NCBI GenBank assembly: GCA_030549335.1
Contig: CM060189.1
Span: 30,403,001 to 30,467,000 of the forward strand
Direction of reading: 5' to 3'
Origin: Pontederia crassipes
Lineage: Eukaryota > Streptophyta > Magnoliopsida > Commelinales > Pontederiaceae
Length of the DNA: 64,000 nt
Shown: positions 32,614 to 44,045 of the stretch, in pieces
Numbering within the stretch: the stretch's first letter is position 1
Layout of the letters: every line of letters begins with the position of its first letter
Made by a program: the position numbers and the translations under genes
Notes under the pieces: generated by a model
The model's database searches: none
What the model was told of the DNA's origin: nothing
The model's input: the letters and a program-made list of their open reading frames with translations, nothing else

Positions 32614-33415
32614 GATCATAAATGATCGATGAGTGAAGAAGCTTCAGCAGTCACTAGGACATAGATATATACAAGCAATCTCATGTTAATCCAATGCCAC
32701 ATTACGCAGAAATACATAACTTCGAGATAGTTCAAAGATTCCCGATCACCTTCCTGATGCGTGAGTTATACTTAATGATTTTTGCCATCATTCTGGCACT
32801 GCAGGTTTGAGAATCCAACAAAAATACTAATCTGACCTGAGGTGATCATAATAGAAGTATGATTGCTCATTTAAAAATTAACAAACATTATATATGTATA
32901 TACTCTTATATTAATGTATAACTAAGAAATGTTTATATCTGATTGCTGGAAATGTTTTAATATAAAATAAAAATCTATAATTTTTTATATCCGACGACAA
33001 TAAAATAAAAAAATGAAAGAAATAAGACGGCGACACGTCCAGCCAACGACGGCCCAATCAAACTCTATGCTACGTTTGGGCTTCACGTTGAGCAGGCCTA
33101 CTAACCAAAGGCTGAATCGTATTGAACATTTTGAAACAACATAGAGTTTATTTTCCACAATTTTAGTTTACTTTTGCTTAATTCCACACCTCTAATGAAA
33201 ATATTTCTGGCATTAAAGAAGCATCTTTTTTTTCCTGATATTAAATCATAAAATAAGTATTTTGAAGATAATATCTAGTTTCTTTGATTATAGTCCTATA
33301 GCTGCTTTCCTATAAGAAAGACTAGGCCTAGTTTTCTAAAAAAGGTTACAATTATCTAAGATCTATGCTAGATACCTGCTTTGATTATACTATTCTCATT
33401 CTGAATGAACCGTGC
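32614..33415. other. Intergenic 3' of the LysM gene
   Basis: Likely contains the 3' UTR end; otherwise AT-rich with a small GC-richer patch at 33020-33110. No other gene. Confidence 0.5.
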
Positions 33416-33416
33416 C

Positions 33417-33442
<26 letters not shown>
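33416..33442. repeat. (GA)n microsatellite
   Basis: About 13 GA dinucleotides. Confidence 0.9.
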
Positions 33443-33447
<5 letters not shown>

Positions 33448-36400
33448 ATCACCTCAGGAAGGAGAGAATGGGGGTATAATTCTTTCCTTGCAAGATATTC
33501 GTTACAAGTTGCATGCCAAGTTGGTGACAACTTTTAAGATGGATAAACTCGATCTGTTACGAGAATGGTCTCAACAAGATCTTTCTTCCATGCACGTACT
33601 TTTCTTTAATTTGGATGAATTATATAATCGAAATGTTAATCTAGTTTTTATAGCAGCCTCGACTTCCACGAAAAAAACATATCATGATCACCCCTCTAGT
33701 AATCACCAGCGAACGATATATACTTAATGCTACCGTATATAACTTATATCTTAAACTAGTGAGAGCCTATTGGGTTTTGGATTTGGATTAATGGTGCAAC
33801 ATAATGAAACCAATCAGTAAGAGAACTAATTTCGTATTTTGGTTAATTAGTTATATTGTAACCAATAAGAAATAGATTAAACCTTTTTTTCTTTTTAATC
33901 TTAATCAATCTATTAAATAACATATATATGACGTTCAAAATTCGACCAATGTCGTGACCAAATCTTCTCTTATGAGTGCTACGTCCTTGTACATCTTAGC
34001 TTCTTTATCGGCTAAGATGGTGAGGAAATGTGACACATCAGTGAAAATTTTACAAGAATTGATAAGTGGTAGCTGAAATAATAAATACATAAATGTGAAA
34101 GCTTGAAAGTCGAATGTGATAACATACATAAGCCACAGTTACATGCATCCAATGTTTGGAGCTTTAACATAATGTAATGTCTCAACAAATAAACTAAACA
34201 TAATAACATGAATACTATCTAGGTGCAATAGTCATGGGAGCTACATCGTCATGCACATTGTCAATCGACCTTGTCTGATACTTATGTAGCTACAATGGTT
34301 GATACTAAGCTGGAAATTCTCTCGTAAGCAAATAATAATGATATAACATCATAAAAGTAAATTGTGAAGTAGTTCTTTTTTAATATAAGCATTTGAAGAA
34401 TATGAGTATTTAATCATCACGTTCCTTTAATAATGAATAATGTAAATGAACAATGAAGAATAATTCAATAAAACTTTTATAATACATTATACGATAGCAA
34501 GAAGAGAGTAAATCTTGATTATGATAGAGGTCGCATTTTGATAATAATAATTGCATGATTATTTATCTTCCATTTGGAAAGAATAATTTCATTATTAGTC
34601 ACCATTTATATTCTTTCATTTTCTTTTATTTTCATTTATATTTTCTTTCTTTATTTTTTGTTTTACTTAGAAGAGCTCTCCAATTTTAAGGATGTCACAT
34701 GTCAATGATATAACTTTATGAATGAGGATCATTCCATGACAAGTTTAGGAAATGATGTGTCAATCCCTTGAGATGAATTTTCCTTTTTCTTGTTTAGGGT
34801 GGAATGACCATGCACAAAAGAACAATGACTCAATATTTTGCCCTTAATCGGATAACGTGACTTCACTATTTTGTTTTTAGTTACATTATCTGTCCATACT
34901 TTAAATAACATCATTTTTTAGTCGTACAAGCAATCACAATACACACTGTTAACTTTTATCTTTGTTAGCATACTTACTACCTTTTAGTCATATTAGACCC
35001 AATCAAATAATTTGAGAACAAGAAAAACTTCAAAGTAGTATCTCAATTTATTTGAGCAAGTATGGAATAAATAAATATTTGAGTTTATTTGAATAGGATA
35101 TATAACTCAAAAGTTGCATGTTTGCTGTCACAATTTTGAATGTTCAAAGTTCAAACGAACGTTCGAACTTTTTTAATGATCATCCAAATCAACAGTAGTA
35201 TTCGAACATTTCCCAACTAATGGTGATTCTAATGCCTGAATCTGTTGTTCGGATGGCATGATCATGATTGATAAAAAAAATGAAGTCTCAGCTTTTTTAA
35301 TCTTTCAGATGTTTCAAATTTTCCACTATCCAGACCAAGAGGTTGGAACATCCAAAATTTTATACGACTAAGTTGGAATGCCCATAATTAACTTTTATTA
35401 TCGTCATTTGAACTCTTCAGCGGAATCGTAGATCAGTTCGAGAATTATAATGTTCAATATTTGTGTGATCCCACTTTGTATAAAGGTTAAGTTTAATCAT
35501 CAAACTTTAAATACGCTTAGAATTATTCGTACATAATGATTTACATATGAATGTTGTAATTTTTTTTAATAAAAACTACATATTTGAATTTGATTATTGA
35601 AATTAGAATTCACATTACATTAATAAATGGCTAACTCAAAATTTTATTTATTCATAGATTTCTGTAGGTTATCAATTTGCTCACACCCCTAACAATTTGC
35701 ACTCTGAAAAAGAATATTAATTAGTTTTCTTTTTTTAGAAAAAAAATATCTAGAAATTCTTGTACACGGAACTTATTTGGGCTGAACCTAACCCACTCCT
35801 GACTGCATTTATGTGAATTAATTTATTGTCCTGGTGCATCATTAATGAGACTTTATTAAACTTGAGCTTGTGTTTTTTTTGTAGTACATATATATTATAC
35901 ACATAATCCTCCAAGCTTGACTCGTGACAAAAGTGTGGAATTATAACTTTATTCCGAGCTTGAAAGAAAAATATTCCAACACAAAACAAACATAAATTAT
36001 TAAAATTTGTCCACATCACATGCCAACAAAAGCATGCTCCGGAACCCGAATTAAATGGCCGGGCACGGCGCTATGCAAAATGCAATGTATGTGGTCAATT
36101 TCAGCTGCCGAACGCATAGTTGCAGGTCTGGTTGTGGTGGAACAATTAATATATACAACAAGATTAATCAGGGGCCTCGATTTAATTAATTTGTTGAGAC
36201 AGAGATTGTTAAACAAAGAAAAAAAAAACAAGTGGACCTTTCACTTGAATCGAGAATCAATGTGTGTCACAAGCCTAAATAATAAGACTGTTTTTTGTTT
36301 ATGATTTGTGTCCAAGGCGTAGGCGAACCCAAGTAGTAAATAGGGTTTGTTCAAGTTCACGTGAGAGAATTATGTACTCATGCACTCCACTTAAAAAGGT

Positions 36401-36991
36401 TCGTTCAACATTTAGAATAAAATATTCGAGGCGTTGATTTTTGTCAATGGTTCAAATCTAATGAGAGAATAACAATATATGCATTAATTTTCGATTTGTC
36501 TTAATTAGACTTTTTTTTCTGTAAACAATCGCCCGTATATGAGACGCAATGTTAATCATTCAATTCGTACGACGTTATTGAACACATAGGTCACAAATTG
36601 AAAGATCAACTTATTACCGAGTTTAACTAATTCTGGGATTGTATACTTGATGAAGCTGAACACATAGGTCACAATAATTTTTTTTGTATTCACAAACTCA
36701 AATTCTTATTTCTTCTTTCTAATAAGCCAACACATGAGTGGCGAAGACAACTATTATGTGATATTGAATAGTGTATATCTGCCGTGCCTAACACGTGTAA
36801 CAGTGCACATTCATTATTATCCATGTCCATAATTTAAAATAAATAATTAAACATTTGAGTTCAATTAAGATTAATCTATTCTTATTTTTTTTCTTTTTAA
36901 AAGACAATGGACAAGTATATAGTTTTAGAAAACTAAAAATTATCCTATAATAGTCTGTTATATGAAATAAAAATAAATAAATGAATACTAC
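33443..36991. other. Intergenic, nothing supported
   Basis: AT-rich throughout. Short open frames (33488-33727, 35750-36304 and others) show no domain, codon bias or gene context. Around 35130-35200 there are mirrored TTCGAAC/GTTCGAAC motifs. No RNA gene or transposon end that I can defend. Confidence 0.5.
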
Positions 36992-37450
36992 TTGTACATT
37001 GCCTTTTACAAAGGAAATAATGTTTATTTAATCCCAAAAATAATACGTTACTTTTAGAAATGATATATTATTTACTTATTATGTTTTTTGCATCACCTTT
37101 TAAAAAGGGATAATTATTTATTGTAATCACGGTCAAATGGCTAAAATGGAAATATTAATCTTAATTTGACTCAAAATGAATTATTTATTATAAATCAGTT
37201 TTAAATCTGAGAATAATTATTTATATTAATATTCTTTATTTTAATCATACTAATAAATTCCTTCTAATCAAATTATGCTAATAAACTTAATCTTCTTTTA
37301 TTTTTGTTACATTATGTAACAAACTATTATGAAATAATTTAAAATGAAATATTATTTTTTTATTACACTTGTACGTTGCCTTTGGGAAAAGGAAATATTA
37401 TTTATTTAACATAAAAAATAATACGTTATTGTTTAGAACATATTATTTAT
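36992..37450. repeat. Pair of dispersed direct repeats of about 85 bp
   Basis: CTTGTACATTGCCTTTTACAA with ATAATACGTTACTTTTAGAA (36992-37075) is echoed at 37367-37450 as CTTGTACGTTGCCTTTGGGAA with ATAATACGTTATTGTTTAGAA. The two are separated by about 290 bp of AT-rich sequence. They may be termini or internal repeats of a decayed element. Confidence 0.6.
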
Positions 37451-38559
37451 TTTATTATATTTTGTGTATTATTGTTCAGAACATATTATTTATTTATTCT
37501 CTCTCCCTCACACACAGCTAGATACCTTATTCAAAGGCGTAATTTTATATTTTTTTATTTAAACTCATCATATATTATTAATTTTCAGTCTATATATTAT
37601 TACCTTATTTAACAAATATTGGAAGATTAGTTTTATATTCTTACCTATATTCAGATATAAAGATTCAGTATGTATTTTTTTAAATGCCGATCCGATGACG
37701 GATGATCTTCGATGTCTAAAGCTATTAGAACTTAACTATTTTAAAGTCAGAAAAATAAAACAGTAAAAATTAATTTCCTGATTCCAATATTTGAACATAA
37801 AACTACGAACACCCAATGAATACTTGGGGCTCATCTCTTCTAACTAACTGAGTCAATCACCGTTATTTTTGTGAGCAGAAAGAGATCGTCGTGAACTCGA
37901 TTCATTCTCATTGGATATCAGATCCAATCTCAATTGGGATCGCGATCGGTATGTCATGCAACCCGAAACATTGAGTTGATATAATATTGCATTACTTAAT
38001 TATGTTTCCTATATAATATATTTGCTAATTAAGGTTAAATATAAACGAATAGATAACTGTTTTTTTTAATATTTAGCATTTGTATATGACCATAAATATT
38101 AAAATACTGTATCATTATGTAAACCTTTATTTTAAAAAGAAAAATTCGGTCCTTGTTTTTGTTCCATGTTTCAGTCCTATCTCATCATAGGGCCCCAAGC
38201 TAAGGACAAAGAGGTGTGTGATCAATTGATTTGCGAATATTAATATGAAACGTATATGTGTGTACTTGATTATGCCCCAAATTACGTGATTGGGAATCAA
38301 TTTAATCCTTCCCTCCACCTTGGCGAGGGATTCCAAATGTAATCAAATGGTTATAGTACAATGGGGGGAACATGAAACCGTTCACCTCATGATTTCTTAA
38401 CTAACATCGAAGCACTTGGGCAATCACATTAAATAACTCGACCACATGAGTGCGTAACTAAATAATTCAATAAATAAAGTAAACCGATAAATAAAATTAG
38501 CCCACATGCTGTGGATTGTTCCTTTGTGACACTTGTCTACCTCCCGGGCATCTTACACA
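37451..38559. other. Intergenic, nothing supported
   Basis: AT-rich; no coding or element features recognised. Confidence 0.5.
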
Positions 38560-38562
38560 TAT

Positions 38563-38735
38563 TTAATTAATTAATTATGGGGCATGGAGTACAACAAAAG
38601 TAACACTTCAATATATTAGATCCACCACTGTATAATTTGTTAGTTTGCATATTTAATTAGTTATGGGGCATGGAGGAGTACAACAAAAGTAATACTTCAA
38701 TATGTTAGAACCACCACTGTATAATTTTCTAGTTT
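38563..38735. repeat. Tandem duplication, period 86 bp
   Basis: ATATTTAATTARTTATGGGGCATGGAG with CAACAAAAGTAAYACTTCAATAT and CCACCACTGTATAATTT occurs twice. TATGGGGCATGGAG starts at 38576 and 38662. Confidence 0.85.
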
Positions 38736-38794
38736 AAAAAAAAAATAAGGCCAAAAAAATCCTAATAAGTTATCAAGTGTTGTGAACAACATTA

Positions 38795-38889
38795 AGTGTT
38801 GCACTAAGTACATATAGAGAGGAAGCCTTCAAAGGGTATATATATATATAGTGTTGCACTAAGTACATATAGAGAGGAAGCCTACAAAG

Positions 38890-38905
<16 letters not shown>
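38795..38905. repeat. Tandem duplication, period 55 bp, ending in (TA)n
   Basis: GTGTTGCACTAAGTACATAT with AGAGAGGAAGCCTWCAAAGGG and a TA run occurs at 38796 and 38851. The second copy runs into a longer TA array. Confidence 0.85.

Positions 38906-38944
<39 letters not shown>
38892..38944. repeat. (TA)n microsatellite
   Basis: About 26 TA dinucleotides, an expansion of the TA tail of the 55-bp repeat. Confidence 0.9.
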
Positions 38945-38949
<5 letters not shown>

Positions 38950-39169
38950 GGATACGTATTTTCAAAGTAATTTTTATTATAGAGTGATAATTATTGATCC
39001 ATTGATTAATGGATTTAATCATAAATGACTAAATCTGAGATGTGCTTGGCATCCTTCTAAAGCAAGAGCTGTTTACTCTAGAGGTATTAGAAGTGGCAAT
39101 TAAAAAATATTATTTTCTTATTACTCATTTTTCTAAAAAAATAATTAACACAATTTAATATTATGTTCT

Positions 39170-39346
39170 CTATGGCCCATTTGAATTGAGAATTGCAGTT
39201 AGAACAACAACTTAATCCTGAGTTTTCTATGGGTTGATAGCAAGAATGAGACATTTTCTGAATTCTTGGTGGCATTTGGAGCACGGCGATAGGAAACATC
39301 TGATGGATTAAAAGATTGTAATCCAATTAATTGCCAAACGGGGCTA
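39170..39346. mobile_element. Possible small hAT-like MITE
   Basis: The left end CTATGGCCCATTTGAATTG pairs imperfectly with the right end read inward, CATAGCCCCGTTTGGCAATT. It is 177 bp and non-coding. The target duplication is unclear. Confidence 0.45.
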
Positions 39347-39770
39347 TGAAAATGTATGGCTTCAATGTAATTGTCTCGGGGGTCAGAGTGAATTGGATGA
39401 AAAAATGCGAAGATTTTAATATGTATTTTCAATCCAATATGTATTATGCATTATGTTTTCGGATATAAATATTCAATATGTATTTTGAATCCAATTACAT
39501 TAATATGTATTTTTTTGCACGAGAATCCAATGGGATTGGATTTTGGAAGGCCAAGATCTTTTCGATCCTTCCTCTAGGACTAGTCTACAATTCTTATTCG
39601 CCTTTAACATTGTGGGGTATATAAAAGATGAAGAATGATGTATACTTTAACTCGAGTCAGGCAATCGCTATTGTGATTTAGTCGCGAATCTTAGCCTCAT
39701 ATTATGAGTTACACACTCAATATTTCTGAAGGGACTTTCCCAACAAATCAGCCTCCACCCGTCTTAGTTC
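39347..39770. other. Intergenic
   Basis: Contains several near-copies of AATATGTATTTTSAATCCAAT (39419-39510). The part after 39700 may be LINE linker sequence belonging to the next feature. Confidence 0.5.
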
Positions 39771-40167
39771 AAGCTGAACTCGGACGGCTCCTTTATGAGC
39801 AATACGGAGGGTGGGAGAGCAGTCTATATTGTGAGATATGCTAATACTATTTTGACTCTTCCATATCATTGTGACTCTGCCCTGGATGCGGAGATGTGGG
39901 CAATTCGTGCAGGCTTGCAACAATGCGTGGATCTTGGAATAGAAAAGCTGATTTTGAAAATTGACTCATCTATGGCATTGGCGCCTCAAGGATGTATTCA
40001 ATGGCATTTTGATGTTTACCTCTAAGATTATGCACTTTAGTTATATCTATGCAAACCAAAAGTGTAATGCCGAGGCCCTTTGGCATTTTTTGATCGCAGA
40101 TCGCCTGACGATCTTTTTTAATGAACATTTCACCTCTGGGTGTCCTCTTATATACGGACTCTATTGA
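39771..40167 (+). pseudogene. LINE RNase H domain relic
   Basis: It begins KLNSDGSF, the same first strand as in the LINE at 28184-28765, followed by the acidic helix ALDAEMWAIRAGLQQCVDLG and the strand ending in KIDSS. After a frameshift near 40000 it continues in another frame with KCNAEALWHFLIADR, the final helix of the domain. It is on the plus strand and isolated from RT, so it is an old LINE fragment or a broken RNase H-like gene. Confidence 0.75.
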
Positions 40168-40979
40168 GTAATTAATGCACCATCCTTAAAAACACACGTG
40201 TAACACTGTGCATTCATAATTATCCATGTCCAATTATGTTTTCGGATATATTAATATAAATATTCAATATGTATAACTAATGCAAAAAAAAAATGAGAAC
40301 AACGGTGATGTTCTCGTGCTAAACAAAGTTGAATCCTAAGTTTTAATTATGATATTAGTTATATATCCAATATGTTCTCTCGGATATTAGACTTGGCAAC
40401 TAAAAACAAATATCGTCTTCTTATTAATATATGATTTATCCCCACTTTTTTTAATAATTAACACAATCGAATGCTGTTTTTTTCCATTTGATTGAACTAG
40501 TATTATCATGATTAATAATTTAATGGTTTTTAGAAAAATAATTGCGGTAAAATAGGAAACTTAAAAAATCATAAGACAAATTATAGCCAAATAATATCTT
40601 AAATTTTTATTGAATTTTTTCTTCACATGGTTTATGATATTTTGTATTTTGTAAAAAAAAACATAAGGCAAAATAGCCACTTGCATAAAAAAACTGTAGG
40701 GTATGATAGCTCCGTGTTTAGTTATAGTTGTTTTGTTTATATTATGGTTTTCTTTTTCACAAGTCATCATTTTTTTCATTATGGATTTAATAATTTTGTA
40801 TAATTTAATATTATGCTATATTTATATTACATTTTATATCTCTAATTTCATATCTTACAAAGTTTGATATTAAAAAGTTTTATAACTCCAATTTACAACT
40901 CGATATTGAGTTGATTTTATTATATTATTAAATATATTTATATTGAAGTATTGTTTCTTGAAAATTTTAAAAACTTGAG
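40168..40979. other. Intergenic, nothing supported
   Basis: AT-rich; frames are short and low-complexity. Confidence 0.5.
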
Positions 40980-40988
40980 TATTAAAGT

Positions 40989-41495
40989 AGGGGCGAGAGT
41001 AGTTCGGTCAATTTTTAAAATTGAAAAAAAAAATCCCCTAGAATCATTTGGAAAGAACAAAAACCATCCTCTAACTGATCAATTTTTTTTTGGTGATTTT
41101 TTCGGGATCATATTTTTATATAATTATATTTTAAAAATATATATACTAAATTAAAATTCATATAAAAATATTAAAATTTATATTAAATATAGAATATACT
41201 ACTAAAATTTAAAATTATCAAATTAGAGTTCGATAATGTGATAGAAACGTATGAAATTGTATACAAAAAATATTATATAAATTGATAATATATGAATTAA
41301 TTATATAAATAAAAAATGAACTCCACGATCCTTTATGATTTTTTTCGAGTGGGGTCCTAATTTTAACAGATTGATTTTAATTTATTAAAAACTACCCTAA
41401 ATTATATTCAGATCCCTATTATTTTATTTTTTTTTGGTTCAATTTTTTTAGGTCGGATAAATTTTTCGGGTTAGCCGAGTTTTTTTACACCCTTA
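40989..41495. mobile_element. MITE of the AGGGGYGAG family with a 9-bp target duplication
   Basis: It is flanked by TATTAAAGT at 40980-40988 and 41496-41504. The left end is AGGGGCGAGAGTAGTTCGGT; the right end read inward is TAAGGGTGTAAAAAAACTCGG. It is 507 bp with an AT-rich centre and no protein. The short motif TTTTTCGGGWT recurs near both ends. It is related by its termini to 23181-23648. The duplication length suggests Mutator-type mobilisation. Confidence 0.75.
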
Positions 41496-41504
41496 TATTA
41501 AAGT

Positions 41505-42775
41505 TGGAAATTCGAAAAAATCAGTAAAAAGTTATTTAGAATGATTTTTAATACCTTTAAATAGATCAATAGGTAATACTTTTAGAGAAAAGAATTATTT
41601 CCCCTGTGCCAAGGGTAGAAGTGATTCAAGTTGAATAGATCGTCATTCTTGGATGAATTTTTAAAATTAAATAAACACCCGGGCAAATATTTTCGATAAT
41701 TTTTTTTATAACCTCCACTTTAATACTAAAATTTTGAATAAAAAGATAATAAAATAAAAATAATATTCATACATTTAAATTTTAACTAAATATAAAACAT
41801 AATACTAAAACTTTAAAGTTCTGAAATAATTGTTAAAATTGTGATATAAAAAATTGATGACTTATGAATTGATTATATAAATAAAAAGGAGAGCTATAGT
41901 TTTAGGGGTCAACTTTATTATATTAAAAATTATCTTTTATTGTGTCCATACTACTATTTCTATTGTTTTGAATCAAATATGTTTATTGGATTGGTTGGAT
42001 TTTTCAAACACGCCAAACGGTTCCTCTTGGCTCACACATAACATAGTAATGTTTCAATTAAGTTAATTGACAGTGGATAGTATTTCAAATGGTTCATCGA
42101 ATGTTAGTGATCTTAAGTTCGATCTTTAGAATCAATCACTTTGATCAGAAAGATAAATATTTTTATCATTCTTTCATTTCTACTTTGTATTAGTACGTGT
42201 TAATAATTTTAGACATTGAAGGATAAAAAAAAGTAGTGCCCCCAGAATTTTGGAATGATACGAATAACAAATTAATGATCTATTGAACTGCTCTTTCCTG
42301 TGAACAAAATATTTTAAATAAAAGTTATAGAGATAATAATCATAGTATAATTAACTAGTGCATAGGCCACTTATTTGCCGAAAAAAGTATTGCCGACATG
42401 ATGTCTCCATCGATCCACATCTCAATGCCCAATGCAAATCAAACGGTCAGGATCGGACTCGTTTCATAAACAACTGCAGTGCGAACCCAAAAACGATCTG
42501 AAATCTCACTTTTTAATATGACTGGAATATTCTCACACACGATACGATATTTTAGTACTGTGGGTTTAAACTTTAAACAGGATGATTAAGGGTGTAATCA
42601 AGTTAATCTTAGCACACTTATCAGTTGGCGTTATAAAATCTTGCACACACACAAAGAGCCACGCACCCACCACAAATACCATGCCCCTTTGTATTTCCGC
42701 ACGCAGTATACATATTTTTCTTTAATCTATCTTATTATATATAATGTTCTTATGTTTGTCATCTAATATTTGAAG

Positions 42776-42779
<4 letters not shown>
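41505..42779. other. Intergenic, nothing supported
   Basis: AT-rich with degenerate similarity to the MITE's TTTTTCGGGTT-type motifs (41690-41720, 41990-42010). No gene or RNA recognised. Confidence 0.5.

Positions 42780-42824
<45 letters not shown>
42780..42824. repeat. (TA)n microsatellite
   Basis: About 22 TA dinucleotides. Confidence 0.9.
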
Positions 42825-42830
<6 letters not shown>

Positions 42831-43061
42831 TTCTTGGTAGATTTTTTTGGTATATAAGGAGATTTATAGATCTGATGTAAGAAAATAAGAAAGTACATAT
42901 AATAATCTCTTTATTTTCAAATAATGATGTGCGTGATTGCGCTACACCTTGGGTACATTCTTTTTAACGAATTGCGTTGTTCTTAATCATCCGTCCAGTT
43001 TCTTACTAATCAGTAGTTACTACTCACTGTAGTAATTGTGTTTGTTTATAATATATAGTAA

Positions 43062-43538
43062 TAATAGATGATTCAAGTAAGGCTATAAGGTCAGTAATGT
43101 TATATGGTAGTGAATGTTGGGCTATGAAGGGATAACATGAACGTAAAGTGGGGTAGCCGAAATGAGGATGTTGAGATGGATATGTGGTCATACAAGATTA
43201 GATAAGATTAGAAATAACCATATACGTGAACGAGTCGGAGTGGCTCCTATTAGTGAGAAAATGATAGAGAATCGTTTGAGATGGTTTGGTCATGTTCAGA
43301 GAAGACCATTAGATGCACCAGTAAAAAGAGTAGATCAAATAATCTGGAGTCCGATTAAAAGAGGGAGAGGGAGGCCAAGGCGGACACTTGGCGAACTAAT
43401 AGAGCAAGATCTATTAGTGAATAATATACCGAAAGGTTTGGTTACTAATAGAGCAGAATGACGTCGTATGATCCATGTAGCCGACCCCACCTAATGGGAT
43501 AAGGCTTTGTTGTTGTTGTTGTAATAGATGATCCAAGT
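43062..43538 (+). mobile_element. RTE-type LINE tail with 17-bp target duplication
   Basis: A 5'-truncated non-LTR element (43079-43521). The frame 43162-43461 encodes MRMLRWICGHTRLDKIRN, ENRLRWFGHVQRRP and RGRGRPRR, the C-terminal signature of plant RTE-type elements. The 3' end carries the usual GACCCCACCTAATGGGATAAGG followed by a TTG repeat tail (43507-43521). TAATAGATGATTCAAGT at 43062-43078 recurs as TAATAGATGATCCAAGT at 43522-43538, a 17-bp target duplication with one mismatch. A stop at about 43131 breaks the frame upstream of MRMLRW. Confidence 0.92.
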
Positions 43539-43749
43539 GTAGGCCAATCCGTGCTACAAATAGTGAAGAATACTAGGTTTACACGCAAGTATAAATACTA
43601 TTTACCGTCTAGTTTGAAAATTACAGCTATGCATAATCTCAACTGTTATATCTGAAAACGAAAATTATGAGTAATTTTGGGCTAACAAACTGCAGTGTAT
43701 GTGCAATATAATTATTAAGATCATAATAAATTCTAGCAATTTCATTCGG
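43539..43749. other. Short spacer
   Basis: No recognised feature. Confidence 0.5.
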
Positions 43750-44045
43750 TAATCAGTCCAAAAATCATCGGTAATACAATTACCGACGGTTTTTCAGACA
43801 GAATCCATCTGTCGGAAAAACGCTCGTCGCAAATCGATGTGCGACGGTCGAAAAAAATTCGTCGAAAATATCGACGGTTCTAACCGTCTGAAAAAACCCA
43901 GCCGACGGTTTTAACCGTCCGAAAAATTCCGGCCGACGGTTCTAACCGTCGAAAAAATCCCGGCGTTCCAACCGTCAGAAAACTCTGACGGTTGCAACCG
44001 TCGAAAGTTTTCGACGGTCACAACTATCGAAACTATGAGAATTTT
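43750..44045. mobile_element. Truncated CACTA end, relative of 8780-10045
   Basis: CGGTAATCAGTCCAAAAATC, TACAATTACCGACGG and TTTCAGACAGAATCCATC closely follow the first 90 bp inside the left end of the CACTA element at 8780, then CGACGG/CCGTCG subterminal units continue to about 44035. The CACTA terminus itself and the right half are missing. Confidence 0.8.
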
